Counted from the stretch's first letter, positions 17,127 to 26,998 are shown. The stretch: 64,000 nt of DNA from Shewanella mesophila (GCF_019457515.1 NZ_CP080421.1:2542001-2606000), one strand, 5' to 3'. The notes: generated by a model from the sequence alone, not told the origin. Program-made: numbers and translations.

Positions 17127-20100
17127 ATGAAACGGATGTTAATTAATGCGACTCAATCTGAAGAGTTGCGCGTTGCCCTAGTTGATGGGCAACAACTGTA
17201 TGATCTAGATATTGAAAGCCCAGGTCATGAGCAGAAAAAAGCTAACATCTACAAGGGTAAAATTACCCGTGTAGAACCTTCTCTAGAAGCCGCATTTGTC
17301 GATTATGGCGCTGACCGCCACGGTTTCTTACCGCTAAAAGAAATTGCTCGCGAATACTTTCCTAAAGGTTACTCTTTCCAAGGTCGTCCTAACATTAAGG
17401 AAGTGATCAAAGAAGGTCAGGAAGTTATCGTTCAAATAGACAAGGAAGAACGTGGCAACAAAGGTGCAGCACTAACGACCTTTATTAGCCTTGCAGGCTC
17501 TTATCTTGTCTTAATGCCAAATAACCCCCGCGCCGGTGGTATTTCTCGCCGTATCGAAGGCGACGAACGTACCGAGCTAAAAGCTGCATTATCTGAGCTT
17601 GAAGTCCCACAAGGTATGGGGCTCATCGTGCGTACGGCCGGTGTTGGTAAAGAAGCCACTGAATTAAAATGGGACTTAAAAGTACTTCAGCATCACTGGA
17701 CAGCTATTGAAGAAGCGGCGAAAACCCGCCCTGCACCATTCTTAATCCATCAAGAAAGTAACGTGATTGTTCGCGCAATCCGTGACTACCTGCGTCGCGA
17801 TGTGGGTGAAGTACTAATCGATCATCCTCGTATTTATGAACAAGCCAAAGAACATGTTTCTTTAGTACGTCCGGATTTTGTTGATCGTATTAAGCGCTAT
17901 GAAGCTGAAGTACCACTATTTACTCACTTCCAGATCGAAACTCAAATTGAATCGGCTTTCCAGCGTGAAGTTCGTTTGCCATCTGGCGGGTCAATTGTCA
18001 TCGATCCTACAGAAGCCTTGACCTCGATAGACATTAACTCTGCCCGCGCAACTAAAGGCGGCGATATCGAAGAAACGGCGCTAAATACCAACTTAGAAGC
18101 AGCCGATGAAATTGCCCGTCAACTTCGTCTTCGGGATCTAGGTGGCCTGGTTGTTATTGACTTTATTGACATGACCCCAGTTAGACATCAGCGTGAAGTT
18201 GAAAACAGAATGCGTGATGCCGTACACCACGATAGAGCACGCGTTCAACTTGGGCGTATCTCACGTTTCGGTCTAATGGAGATGTCACGTCAACGCCTAC
18301 GCCCTTCTCTAGAAGAGTCGGCAGCCCACCTTTGCCCACGTTGTCATGGCCAAGGCACAATTCGCGGCACCGAATCATTAGCGCTATCTATTCTGCGTTT
18401 AATGGAAGAGGAAGCGATTAAAGAGAACACTTCACAAATTGAAGCCGTTGTGCCAGTTGATGTGGCCGCCTTCTTGCTCAATGAAAAACGCAAAGCTATT
18501 CGCATCACCGAAGAGCGCCACGATGTAGAAGTGTATGTGATCCCTGATCCAAACATGACCACACCAGATTATCGCGTTTCAAGACATCGCAAAGATGACC
18601 AAATCAGCGAATCAAGCTATAAACTGCTTGAGAAGCAAGAAGCTAAGCTCTATGAACCGCGTAAGCTTGAGCGTGCGGCATCACCAGAGCCAGCACTAAA
18701 AGGCTATGCTGCGCCAAAGCAAACAGCAGCTCCAGCACCAACTGCGCCAACACCAAAAGTCGTTGAGAAAGCGTCGACGCCTGGTATACTGTCTAAGCTA
18801 CTTTCGGCTATCGGAAATCTATTTAGTTCCGATGAACCAAAGAGCGAAGAGAAAACCAAAGAGCAGCCGCGTCGTAACACACAGAGCCGCAACACTGGTC
18901 GCCGTAACACTCGTCGTAATGACAATCGTCGTGGTCGTGATGAGAGTGAAACGAAAGAGACTGAAAATAAACGCACTCGCGGACCTAAAGCTGATAACAA
19001 TGAGTCTCGTCCAGCTAAAGGACGTAATGACAATAAACGTGGCAAACGTGACGATGCTAAAGCCGTAAATCAACAAACAACGGCAGAAGAGACGAAAGAA
19101 GAGCAGCAACCTAAACAGGAAGCAGCAAGAGAACGTCGTCAACGCCGTAATATGCGCCGTAAAGTTCGTGTGCAAACAGAGCAACAGAAAGAGCAAGAAG
19201 CCGCTCTAGCGTTAGAAGCACAAGATAAAGTGGTATCGGTAGAAACGAAAGAAACCGAATCGACAGCTAAGAACGAAGACAAAGCACCACGCACTAAGCG
19301 TCAGCCACGCAAAGCTAAGCCAAAGCAAGAGCAAACGGCAACGCAAGAGGCTGATGTCTCACAAGAAGTTGTGGCGAATAGCAAAACTGAAGTGGCCGAA
19401 ACTGCAGATAGCAGCGCTGTAGACACAGAGGTTAAGGTAGCCGTTGAAGCTAAAGCTGACAGCCAAGTGACTGAAGCTAATAGCCCAGCAATTGAAGCCG
19501 TAGATAGCAACAACGAAGCTGAAATCGATGCAGATGGCAAACGTGAACCTCGTGATGGACAGCGTCGTAGTCGTCGCAGCCCGCGCCATCTTCGCGCCGC
19601 CGGGCAACGCCGTCGTCGTGATGAGGATACAGGTAACGAGAGCAATAATGAAAATGTTCAACCTGCCTTTATTCCAAATGATGTTGAAACTGCGCCGATC
19701 CTAGATACTGACACTCAAGTTGTCGTTGAAGCTCAGTCAACAGAGAAAGACTTCGCTGCCAACGTTGAAGTAACCGCCACGGTTGACACCAAAGAGCAGG
19801 CAGAAGTTACTGTTGAAAGTGAAACAGTTCAATCTGCAGAGCCAGTAACCGAGCTCGTTGCAGAGGTTAGCGAGCAACCACTAGAAAATGATGAAATAAA
19901 AACTGAAGCAAAGCCTAAACCTAAAGCCAAGCGTCGTGTTTCATCTTCTTCAGCGGCGTCATCGACAACTAAAACGGCAAAGAGTGAAATAACACCAGAT
20001 GCTGAAGCGACCCCTGTTGAAAGCGATGAACCCGCGGCAGTGAATGTACCAGTTCAACAAGCGGCCCCTGCGGTAGAAGCGACTGATAAAACAGATGCAG

Positions 20101-20633
20101 AAACTAACGTCGCAATCCAAACTGAAGCTAAGGTAACTGAAAGCGCTGATTCAGAAAGTGTAGACAAGACTGAATTAACCGCGCCAGAAGTGATCACCGA
20201 AGCGAGAACAAGTCACTCGGAAGAAGTTATAGCTTCTGAAGATAACGTTTCTAAAAATACAGTTTCTGAAGATGAAGCAGTTGAAAACAAGGTTACCAAG
20301 ACTAACGTCAAAGTAGCTCAGCCTGCTGCATCAATTTCGGTTTCTGCACCTATGGCTAAACCAGCGGCTATCGCGATTCCAAGTTCATTAGCCCCTGTGC
20401 CAGCAAAACCTAAGGCAGAATCGACACCAGAAACTGAACCGACAAAAGTCGCTGCTAAACCAACCAGTCGTTTCGGTACTATGGTTAGCTCTACCATGGC
20501 TAAGCCAACAATAGAAGCTAGAGCAAATGTTGAGGTTCCAACAGGGCGTCAATACCAAGCGACTGAACACGAAGAAGGTAAAGAACCCACTTCGCGCGGT
20601 AACAGTGCGGCATCAGATATGGCCCGTCCATAA
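17127..20633 (+). CDS. rne: ribonuclease E
   Basis: A 1168-residue endoribonuclease, the scaffold of the RNA degradosome, acting in mRNA decay and rRNA/tRNA processing at the inner membrane. The catalytic half (about 1-520) has an S1 domain, the metal-binding Asp residues in [10 protein letters not shown] and VIDFIDM, and the zinc-link CPRC at residues 403-406. [14 protein letters not shown] (553-566) is an amphipathic membrane-targeting helix. Beyond it lie an Arg-rich RNA/RhlB-binding-like stretch ([14 protein letters not shown]) and about 350 residues of low-complexity acidic Glu/Ala/Val sequence. A SAPMAKPA segment near the C-terminus resembles the region that binds PNPase in relatives; this is an inference. 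Confidence 0.97.
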   Translation: MKRMLINATQSEELRVALVDGQQLYDLDIESPGHEQKKANIYKGKITRVEPSLEAAFVDYGADRHGFLPLKEIAREYFPKGYSFQGRPNIKEVIKEGQEVIVQIDKEERGNKGAALTTFISLAGSYLVLMPNNPRAGGISRRIEGDERTELKAALSELEVPQGMGLIVRTAGVGKEATELKWDLKVLQHHWTAIEEAAKTRPAPFLIHQESNVIVRAIRDYLRRDVGEVLIDHPRIYEQAKEHVSLVRPDFVDRIKRYEAEVPLFTHFQIETQIESAFQREVRLPSGGSIVIDPTEALTSIDINSARATKGGDIEETALNTNLEAADEIARQLRLRDLGGLVVIDFIDMTPVRHQREVENRMRDAVHHDRARVQLGRISRFGLMEMSRQRLRPSLEESAAHLCPRCHGQGTIRGTESLALSILRLMEEEAIKENTSQIEAVVPVDVAAFLLNEKRKAIRITEERHDVEVYVIPDPNMTTPDYRVSRHRKDDQISESSYKLLEKQEAKLYEPRKLERAASPEPALKGYAAPKQTAAPAPTAPTPKVVEKASTPGILSKLLSAIGNLFSSDEPKSEEKTKEQPRRNTQSRNTGRRNTRRNDNRRGRDESETKETENKRTRGPKADNNESRPAKGRNDNKRGKRDDAKAVNQQTTAEETKEEQQPKQEAARERRQRRNMRRKVRVQTEQQKEQEAALALEAQDKVVSVETKETESTAKNEDKAPRTKRQPRKAKPKQEQTATQEADVSQEVVANSKTEVAETADSSAVDTEVKVAVEAKADSQVTEANSPAIEAVDSNNEAEIDADGKREPRDGQRRSRRSPRHLRAAGQRRRRDEDTGNESNNENVQPAFIPNDVETAPILDTDTQVVVEAQSTEKDFAANVEVTATVDTKEQAEVTVESETVQSAEPVTELVAEVSEQPLENDEIKTEAKPKPKAKRRVSSSSAASSTTKTAKSEITPDAEATPVESDEPAAVNVPVQQAAPAVEATDKTDAETNVAIQTEAKVTESADSESVDKTELTAPEVITEARTSHSEEVIASEDNVSKNTVSEDEAVENKVTKTNVKVAQPAASISVSAPMAKPAAIAIPSSLAPVPAKPKAESTPETEPTKVAAKPTSRFGTMVSSTMAKPTIEARANVEVPTGRQYQATEHEEGKEPTSRGNSAASDMARP

Positions 20634-20643
20634 GCTGACTATA

Positions 20644-20679
20644 ATTGAGCGATAGGTCTACAAGTGACTGTCGCTCAAT
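20644..20679 (+). repeat. inverted repeat in the rne 3' region
   Basis: ATTGAGCGA (20644-20652) and TCGCTCAAT (20671-20679) form a perfect 9-base stem with an 18-base loop. It lies just after the rne stop and before the terminator hairpin. No T-run follows, so on its own it is not a terminator. Confidence 0.6.
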
Positions 20680-20686
20680 GAACCCT

Positions 20687-20717
20687 AAAGCCATGCTAAG
20701 TAGCATGGCTTTTGTTT
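20687..20717 (+). terminator. terminator of rne
   Basis: AAAGCCATGCTA (20687-20698) and TAGCATGGCTTT (20701-20712) pair perfectly, followed by TGTTTT. It is a typical Rho-independent terminator 50 bases past the rne stop. Confidence 0.9.
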
Positions 20718-20788
20718 TATTACCGCGTGAATTTTGCTAGTATGCGCGGCCGCATTCCAATCAATCACAATTTTATAACAGAGGCTAA

Positions 20789-22348
20789 ATGTTCGATCTT
20801 ATTCGTCACAAAACCGCAAGCCATAGAGCAGACTTGCTCTCAGGACTAACCGTTGCGTTAGCCCTAGTTCCTGAAGCCGTTGCATTTGCATTTGTTGCTG
20901 GCGTAGAACCTATGGTAGGTCTGTATGCCGCCTTTATTATGGGTCTAGTGACAGCCCTCATTGGCGGTAGACCAGGTATGATCTCTGGTGCAACTGGCGC
21001 AATGGCTGTCGTCATGGTCGCACTAGTTGCTGAGCATGGCGTCCAATATCTCTTTGCCGCCGTAGTGCTAGCAGGCTTAATTCAAGTGAGTTTTGGACTG
21101 CTAAAATTAGGAAAGTTTATTCGTATCGTTCCCTATCCAGTAATGATAGGTTTCGTTAATGGCTTAGCTATTGTCATTTTTCTCGCCCAGCTTGGGCAGT
21201 TTAAGGCGCCTGACGCTAATGGTGTATTGAACTGGCTACCACAAGATCAGCTGTTATTGATGTTAGGTCTAGTGGCGCTGACAATGGCCATTATTCATTT
21301 TCTGCCTAAGTTGACTACCGCGTTCCCCTCTTCATTAGCGGCGATTTTATCGGTAACCGCCATTGTGGTGTACTTCCAACTCGATACTCGTAATGTATTG
21401 GACTTTTTAAAATCAATGAGTGGCAATGACAACGCGACTATCGCAGGAAGTCTGCCAAGCTTCTCTATCCCATCGGTTCCTTTTAATTTAGAAACCTTAT
21501 ATATCATTCTCCCCTACTCGTTTATTTTAGCCGCTGTTGGACTTATTGAATCCCTGTTAACGCTAACCGTGATAGATGAGATGACAAGTACCCGCGGTAA
21601 AGGGAACAAAGAATGTATAGGCCAAGGTATAGGTAACATCACCAGTGGTTTCTTCGGCGCCATGGGTGGCTGTGCCATGATTGGTCAATCCATGATTAAC
21701 ATTAATTCTGGTGGTCGAGGTCGCTTGTCGGGGATCACTGCTGCGGTTGCCTTATTAGCCTTTATCTTATTCGGTTCGTCTCTGATAGAGATGATCCCGC
21801 TAGCCGCATTGGTCGGCGTAATGTTTATGGTGGTGTTGGGTACCTTCGAGTGGGCAAGCTTCAATGTGATGCGTAAAGTTCCAAAGCATGATGCCTTTGT
21901 CATCATACTGGTGACTGTGGTTACCGTATTTACCGATCTAGCATTTGCTGTATTTGTGGGCGTTATCGTATCGGCGCTGGTATTTGCTTGGGAACATGCA
22001 AAACACATCAACGTTGAGATGAGTGAAGATGCCAACGGATGGAAGGTATATAAACTCAACGGTCCACTATTTTTTGGCTCTGTCGCTGAGTTTCTTGAAC
22101 TGTTCCACTCTAAGACAGATCCTGAAGATGTGATTGTTGATTTCCAAAACTCTAGAGTATGTGATCATTCGGCGCTCGATGCTATCGATACACTTGCTGA
22201 GCGTTATGTCAGTGCAGGGAAAAAATTGCATCTGCGCCACCTAAGTCATGACTGTCAGCAGCTACTTCATAAGGCTGGTGATTTAGTCGAGGTTAACTTA
22301 ATCGAAGATCCTCACTATAAAGTCGCCGACGATAAACTCGATTCATAA
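20789..22348 (+). CDS. SulP family inorganic anion transporter
   Basis: A 519-residue inner-membrane protein of the SLC26/SulP family. It has a hydrophobic transport domain of many membrane spans (about residues 1-400) and a C-terminal cytoplasmic STAS domain (about 420-505, with VIVDFQNSRVCDHSALDAID). SulP proteins move sulfate, bicarbonate or dicarboxylates. The substrate is not readable here, and no carbonic anhydrase or sulfur gene is adjacent. The conserved GLYAAFIMGLVTALIGGRPGMISGAT stretch covers the family signature. It is a single gene with its own terminator. Confidence 0.92.
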   Translation: MFDLIRHKTASHRADLLSGLTVALALVPEAVAFAFVAGVEPMVGLYAAFIMGLVTALIGGRPGMISGATGAMAVVMVALVAEHGVQYLFAAVVLAGLIQVSFGLLKLGKFIRIVPYPVMIGFVNGLAIVIFLAQLGQFKAPDANGVLNWLPQDQLLLMLGLVALTMAIIHFLPKLTTAFPSSLAAILSVTAIVVYFQLDTRNVLDFLKSMSGNDNATIAGSLPSFSIPSVPFNLETLYIILPYSFILAAVGLIESLLTLTVIDEMTSTRGKGNKECIGQGIGNITSGFFGAMGGCAMIGQSMININSGGRGRLSGITAAVALLAFILFGSSLIEMIPLAALVGVMFMVVLGTFEWASFNVMRKVPKHDAFVIILVTVVTVFTDLAFAVFVGVIVSALVFAWEHAKHINVEMSEDANGWKVYKLNGPLFFGSVAEFLELFHSKTDPEDVIVDFQNSRVCDHSALDAIDTLAERYVSAGKKLHLRHLSHDCQQLLHKAGDLVEVNLIEDPHYKVADDKLDS

Positions 22349-22359
22349 TGCTTCAAATG

Positions 22360-22387
22360 AAAAAAGGCGCTATAAAGCGCCTTTTTT
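22360..22387 (+). terminator. terminator of the SulP gene
   Basis: AAAAAAGGCGCT (22360-22371), loop ATAA, and AGCGCCTTTTTT (22376-22387). The symmetric A/T flanks could also serve msrBA on the other strand. Confidence 0.92.
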
Positions 22388-22417
22388 CAATAAGTTTATC
22401 TATTATCCCGAGTTCAG

Positions 22418-22502
22418 GTTAGCGACACGACAAAGCTTCTGCCTTGTATAAATCCCCAACAGTTCGCTGTAAAAAACAACCTTGAAAGTTCAACTGGCCT
22501 AA
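22418..22502. repeat. decayed right-hand fragment of the inverted-repeat element
   Basis: From GCGACACGACAAAGC through CCCCAACAGTTCGCTG to TTCAACTGGCCTAA this stretch follows the right half of the element at 28652-28849, including its inner CCCCAGCAATTCGCT block and terminus. It has many substitutions and a short deletion. The left half is missing. It abuts the msrBA stop codon at 22504. Confidence 0.55.
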
Positions 22503-22503
22503 C

Positions 22504-23406
22504 CTATCGCTTTAATTTCTCTTTAAACAGTGCCTTGAATTTATCGAGCTTAGGTTTTACCACCATTTGGCAATAAGGTTGTTGACCATTATTGGCAAAG
22601 TAGTCATCGTGATAAGACTCTGCGGGATAGAACACGTCAAAAGCAACCAGCTCGGTCACTATGGCCGAATCATATACTTCTGCTTTCATTAGCAGGTCAA
22701 TCATCGCCGACGCAATCTTAATTTGTTCATCAGTATGAGCAAAAATTGCCGAGCGATACTGCGACCCAATATCATTTCCCTGTCGATTTAACGTGGTTGG
22801 ATCGTGGCTTTTAAAAAAAACTTCAAGCAGATCTTCAAAGCTAATCATCTGGCGATCAAACTCAATATGAACCACTTCAGCATGGCCTGTAGTTCCGCTG
22901 CAAACATCTTTGTAATTGGCCCTGGTCTCGTCTCCGCCGCAGTAGCCCGATTGTACCGAAATAACCCCTTTCAATTGGGTATAAATAGCTTCAAGACACC
23001 AAAAGCAGCCACCCGCCAACGTCGCCCACTGGATCGAACTCTGAGCATCGACCTGAACCGGCTTAAACTGCATAGACACTGAATTGACACAGTGACGAAT
23101 GTTTTTCTCAGTTAAATACTCGCCTTCAAACACATGGCCTAAATGTGCATCGCATTGACGGCATACAATTTCGGTTCGCTGACCATCGGCATCAGCTATC
23201 CGTTTAACGGCATCTTCAATTTCATCGTCAAATGCAGGCCATCCGCAATGGGCATTAAACTTGTGTTCCGAACGATACAAAGCCGCATCACAACGCTTAC
23301 AGTGATAAATGCCTTGAGCGTCATGCTGATTATATTCACCACTGAAAGGCCGTTCAGTCCCCTTATCTTCAATCACATATTTTTCAAATTCAGTTAATTC
23401 ACGCAT
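22504..23406 (-). CDS. msrBA: bifunctional methionine sulfoxide reductase MsrB-MsrA
   Basis: One polypeptide with an N-terminal MsrB domain and a C-terminal MsrA domain. It reduces both R and S epimers of methionine sulfoxide in proteins. MsrB shows two zinc CxxC pairs (CKRC, CRQC) and catalytic Cys in RHCVNSVSMQF. MsrA shows GGCFWCLEAIY, with the catalytic Cys of GCFW, and GYCGG. No signal peptide is seen, so it is cytosolic. I start at the ATG at 23406 (MRELTEFEKYV, about 300 residues). A GTG at 23454 would add 16 residues. The MsrB-first order is less common than MsrA-first. Confidence 0.93.
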   Translation of the reverse strand: MRELTEFEKYVIEDKGTERPFSGEYNQHDAQGIYHCKRCDAALYRSEHKFNAHCGWPAFDDEIEDAVKRIADADGQRTEIVCRQCDAHLGHVFEGEYLTEKNIRHCVNSVSMQFKPVQVDAQSSIQWATLAGGCFWCLEAIYTQLKGVISVQSGYCGGDETRANYKDVCSGTTGHAEVVHIEFDRQMISFEDLLEVFFKSHDPTTLNRQGNDIGSQYRSAIFAHTDEQIKIASAMIDLLMKAEVYDSAIVTELVAFDVFYPAESYHDDYFANNGQQPYCQMVVKPKLDKFKALFKEKLKR

Positions 23407-23616
23407 AAACCACCACTCTACTTCCTTTTTATCAGCGCAATGATCACTGTGCACTGACTTGGTCCTAAGTCATAATATACCAGACAAAAGACCTACTAAT
23501 TAACTCTGATATTATACCAATTTTCTTAATTCTTGTTGTTCTTAGTTTTTCTGTTGAAAACTAAACAAAAAGTTCCCCATTGATACGCGGTAAATCGACA
23601 ATAGGAACACTTGCCT

Positions 23617-23632
23617 TGTGATTTTCATCACA
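23617..23632 (+). promoter_or_regulatory. CRP-type binding site
   Basis: TGTGA-ttttca-TCACA is a perfect match to both half-sites of the cAMP-CRP consensus with the correct six-base spacer. It lies 68 bases before the ATG of the oxygenase gene at 23700, close to where an activator would bind, and about 210 bases from the divergent msrBA start. Confidence 0.7.
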
Positions 23633-23699
23633 CTTAATTGCCCAATCAATGAGACGAATGTAAACTCAGGCCGGGGTCAATAACAACAAAAGAAAAAAT

Positions 23700-24539
23700 A
23701 TGAAATTAGAAACTATCGATTACCGCGCTCAAGATAGTGCCAAAAGATTCGTAGAGTCATTGCGCGAAACGGGCTTTGGTGTGTTATCTAACCATCCTAT
23801 CAACAAAGAGTTAGTCGAAACCATTTACACACAGTGGCAAGCTTTTTTTAACAGTGCTGAAAAACAAGACTTTCTTTTTAAGGCTGAAACCCATGATGGT
23901 TTCTTCCCAGCCAGCATCTCTGAAACAGCAAAGGGCCATAGCGTTAAAGACATCAAAGAGTACTACCATGTATATCCTTGGGGACGGATCCCTGAGCACC
24001 TAAAAGAGAACATTCTAAAGTATTATCAAGAGGCTAATGCGCTGGCTGCTGAACTACTTGGCTGGGTTGAAGAACACACTCCCGCAAATGTCGCCGTCAA
24101 CTACTCCATGGCGCTGCCGAAAATGATCGAAAATAGTCATAAAACCTTGCTGCGAATTCTACATTACCCTCCTATGTCAGGTAATGAAGAAATTGGCGCG
24201 ATTAGGGCCGCTGCCCATGAAGATATTAACTTACTCACAGTATTACCAGCGGCAAGTGAGCCAGGTCTGCAGGTTAAAACCAAAACGGGTGAGTGGTTAG
24301 ATGTGCCAAGTGACTTTGGTAATATCATCATCAACATCGGCGATATGCTTCAAGAAGCATCTGGTGGATATTTCCCATCGACCACCCACAGAGTCATTAA
24401 TCCAGAAGGGATGGATAGAAGCCGCTCTCGCATCTCATTACCGCTATTTTTGCACCCCAAACCTGAAGTTGTACTTTCAGAGCGCTATACCGCGGACAGT
24501 TATCTTATGGAACGTTTACGCGAACTTGGCGTGATCTAA
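23700..24539 (+). CDS. 2-oxoglutarate/Fe(II) oxygenase, isopenicillin N synthase-like family
   Basis: A 279-residue double-stranded beta-helix dioxygenase. The iron triad is visible as HED (AAHEDINLLTVLPA, about residues 164-177) and the distal His in STTHRVINP, and the cosubstrate Arg lies in RSRISLPLFLHP. The N-terminal GFGVLSNHPI is the usual DIOX_N motif. The substrate is unknown. Bacterial relatives are annotated only by family, and no biosynthetic cluster surrounds it. It is a single gene with a CRP-type site upstream and a terminator downstream. Confidence 0.88.
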   Translation: MKLETIDYRAQDSAKRFVESLRETGFGVLSNHPINKELVETIYTQWQAFFNSAEKQDFLFKAETHDGFFPASISETAKGHSVKDIKEYYHVYPWGRIPEHLKENILKYYQEANALAAELLGWVEEHTPANVAVNYSMALPKMIENSHKTLLRILHYPPMSGNEEIGAIRAAAHEDINLLTVLPAASEPGLQVKTKTGEWLDVPSDFGNIIINIGDMLQEASGGYFPSTTHRVINPEGMDRSRSRISLPLFLHPKPEVVLSERYTADSYLMERLRELGVI

Positions 24540-24553
24540 CAAACTCAAGCAAC

Positions 24554-24575
24554 AAAAGCGCCATTTGGCGCTTTT
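24554..24575 (+). terminator. terminator of the oxygenase gene
   Basis: AAAAGCGCC (24554-24562), loop attt, and GGCGCTTTT (24567-24575), followed by further T. It is 15 bases past the stop. Confidence 0.9.
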
Positions 24576-24643
24576 TAGTTATGATTTTTATATCGTATCA
24601 AGGTAAAATCCCCCTCATATTAGTTAAAAAGTAGAGCACAAAC

Positions 24644-25585
24644 ATGGCTATTCAGTGGTATCCCGGTCACATGCACAAGGCGCGTAAAGAGATTGAAGAG
24701 GTGATGCCTCAAATCGATCTCGTGATTGAGGTGCTCGATGCCCGCATCCCCTTCAGCAGTGAAAACCCCATGGTAAAAACACTGCGCGGTGACAGACCAT
24801 GTATAAAGCTACTTAATAAATCCGATCTTGCCGATCCGGTAACAACCCAACTTTGGATCGATCACTTAGAACAGGAGCAAGGGGTTAAAGCAATGGCGGT
24901 GACCACCTTACAAGCCGCACAGGTCCGTAAAGTTCCCGATCTCTGTCGTAAACTGGTACCTAATCGAGATGTCACCGAAAAAGATATTCGGACCATGATC
25001 ATGGGGATCCCAAACGTTGGTAAATCGACCATTATCAATATTTTGGCTGGTAAAGTCATCGCCAAAACAGGCAATGAGCCCGCCGTCACCAAAAGACAAC
25101 AACGTATCAACCTCAAAAACGGTATTGTGCTATCCGATACTCCAGGTATTTTATGGCCAAAAGTCGACAACGAAGCGAGTAGTTATCGCCTTGCAGTGAC
25201 TGGTGCAATTAAAGATACCGCGATGGAATATGAAGATGTGGCTATGTTTGCTGCTGAGTATTTCTTACAAGCCTACCCAGAGGCGATCGTTGAGCGTTAT
25301 AAATTAAAAGAGTTACCTAAAGATGATATCGGCTTATTGGAAGCCATTGGCCGTAAACGTGGCGCACTTCGTCCTGGTGGACGTATCGACCTACATAAGG
25401 CATCAGAACTACTACTACACGAATTTCGCTCGGGTAAAATTGGCCAATTATCACTAGAGACGCCTACTATGGCCGAAGCCGAAAAAGCAGAAGTAGCGAG
25501 AATACTTGCAGAAAAAGAAGCTATCAAACAGCAAAAGCTAGAAGAGGAAAGGCTTAAACGTTCAGGCATTCGTCACAACAGTTAA
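24644..25585 (+). CDS. ylqF: ribosome biogenesis GTPase YlqF/RbgA
   Basis: A 313-residue circularly permuted GTPase. The G4 motif NKSD comes first (LLNKSDLAD, about residues 57-65), then G1 GIPNVGKSTI (about 122-131) and G3 DTPGI. The N-terminal IQWYPGHMHKARKEI is the family signature. RbgA acts in late assembly of the 50S subunit. A charged C-terminal tail (EKAEVARILAEKEAIKQQKLEEERLKRSG, split by low complexity) is likely RNA-binding or disordered. Its stop overlaps by four bases the convergent stop of the phosphatase gene. Confidence 0.93.
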   Translation: MAIQWYPGHMHKARKEIEEVMPQIDLVIEVLDARIPFSSENPMVKTLRGDRPCIKLLNKSDLADPVTTQLWIDHLEQEQGVKAMAVTTLQAAQVRKVPDLCRKLVPNRDVTEKDIRTMIMGIPNVGKSTIINILAGKVIAKTGNEPAVTKRQQRINLKNGIVLSDTPGILWPKVDNEASSYRLAVTGAIKDTAMEYEDVAMFAAEYFLQAYPEAIVERYKLKELPKDDIGLLEAIGRKRGALRPGGRIDLHKASELLLHEFRSGKIGQLSLETPTMAEAEKAEVARILAEKEAIKQQKLEEERLKRSGIRHNS

Positions 25586-26100
25586 GTTATCTGCCTAATC
25601 CTATGAAAGGGGCGCATTAGTGCCCTTTTTTGCTCATCTAAAGAAATTTGCGCAAGTATCCCGTCACAACTTTGCTCGATTAAATCTAATACCAGTTCGA
25701 ACCCATTTTTGCCACCATAATAGGGATCGGGCACCTCGCTATATTCACTATTGCCGTAGGAGAGGATCAGATCGAGCTTATGCTGGTGTTCGGTGGGACA
25801 TTGCTCTCTTAGCTCATGTAAGTTGGCCCTATCGGCGGCTAAGATCATGTCAAATTTAACAAAATCATTTCCACATACCCTTCTTGCCGTGATACCTGAA
25901 AAATCAATACCTCGCTTTTTCCCCGCATCCATCGCTCTCTCATCAGGTGTTTCCCCGCTGTGAGCAGCCGATGTTCCAGCCGAGTCACATTCAACTGAAA
26001 GCCCACGTTCTGCGGCCTTTGCCCTTAACACAGCTTCCGCAGTTGGTGAGCGACAGATGTTACCCAAACATACGAATAAAACTGATTTATTTTGTGTCAT
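25582..26100 (-). CDS. low-molecular-weight protein-tyrosine phosphatase
   Basis: A 172-residue cytosolic phosphatase. The P-loop CLGNICRS (C-x5-R, residues 11-18) carries the nucleophilic Cys, and the general-acid Asp is in DPYYGG (about residue 130). It dephosphorylates Tyr-phosphate or related substrates. No tyrosine kinase or capsule genes are nearby, so an arsenate-reductase-like or housekeeping role cannot be excluded. It lies 22 bases downstream of the DNA-ligase gene on the same strand, so the two are possibly co-transcribed. Confidence 0.9.
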   Translation of the reverse strand: MTQNKSVLFVCLGNICRSPTAEAVLRAKAAERGLSVECDSAGTSAAHSGETPDERAMDAGKKRGIDFSGITARRVCGNDFVKFDMILAADRANLHELREQCPTEHQHKLDLILSYGNSEYSEVPDPYYGGKNGFELVLDLIEQSCDGILAQISLDEQKRALMRPFHRIRQIT

Positions 26101-26122
26101 TCTCCCTCCAGAAAAATCAATG

Positions 26123-26998
26123 CTACAGCGCTAATCTTACTCTAACAAAACTCGCAAATCTTGGCACACCCGCCTTAGTTAACCCGTAATACTTGTAAGT
26201 CACTGAGCTACCAATCTGAGGCGGATTCTTCCGCTGTTCATCGCTAAAACCAGTCCCCAAACGAAAAATGATCCCTGCGGGGTTTTTTACTTCTAATGCA
26301 CCAAGCATTCCCTGGTATTTCCCCTTTCCAGGATAGTGCCCAATAACAACCGCTTCAGCATCTTGATACTGCTTCAACTTGACTAAGTCACTATTACGCC
26401 CCTGGTGATACATTGCAGACCGTCGATGTAACATCAAGCCTTCGCCGCCGGCATCGACGACTGTGGTTAATCGTTGCTCCACTTCTTGTCGACTATCATA
26501 TTGTTGCTGTGGAATGACGACGAGAAAGGGCGAAAGATGGCTAAAATGCGAAACCGCGTACTGATAGCGTAGTTCAAATGGCTGCTGACTTTCTGGGAGA
26601 TCAAACACCATAAACTTCACTTGTCGCCAACGCTCCTCATCTGGATCCGCCTGTCGAACTAATGCTGAAATATCGTCAAATTTTCCTCTAGCAATCCACA
26701 ACTCACCATCAAGGGCTTGATTTGGAAATTTATCAATGAACCAATCAGGCAACGAGATTTCCCGACCACTACGAGTGTACATAATCTTTCCACTCCAAAA
26801 CCCACGCACACCGTCAAGCTTCTCACTAACAAGATATTCTGAAATAGGCAGTTGCGGAGTAGTAGCACCAGCATGTTGCAACTTTAAAGCTTGATATTGT
26901 TCAATTTTGATAGCATTCGTTTGTGACCATAACAAAGTAGGGGTCAAGCCAATAAACAGTAATGTAGCAAATATCGTCCGCCAAATAGAGATTCGCAT
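26123..26998 (-). CDS. exported ATP-dependent DNA ligase (Lig E-like)
   Basis: A 291-residue minimal ligase with only nucleotidyltransferase and OB domains. An N-terminal signal peptide (RISIWRTIFATLLFIGLTPTLLWSQ) points to the periplasm. Motif I is SEKLDGVRGFW with the adenylated Lys (about 59), motif III LDGELWIA, motif IV GEGLMLH and motif V LVKLKQYQDAEAVVIGHY. Such Lig E proteins in gram-negative bacteria seal nicks in extracytoplasmic DNA and have been proposed to act during DNA uptake or in biofilm DNA. Classical NAD-dependent LigA is not in this window. Confidence 0.92.
   Translation of the reverse strand: MRISIWRTIFATLLFIGLTPTLLWSQTNAIKIEQYQALKLQHAGATTPQLPISEYLVSEKLDGVRGFWSGKIMYTRSGREISLPDWFIDKFPNQALDGELWIARGKFDDISALVRQADPDEERWRQVKFMVFDLPESQQPFELRYQYAVSHFSHLSPFLVVIPQQQYDSRQEVEQRLTTVVDAGGEGLMLHRRSAMYHQGRNSDLVKLKQYQDAEAVVIGHYPGKGKYQGMLGALEVKNPAGIIFRLGTGFSDEQRKNPPQIGSSVTYKYYGLTKAGVPRFASFVRVRLAL

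Noticed and set aside
18704-19661. Long frames on both strands inside the rne tail, Arg-rich or Ser/Leu-rich
   Set aside because: They mirror the repetitive Glu/Ala/Arg codons of rne. No ribosome-binding site or homology is seen.
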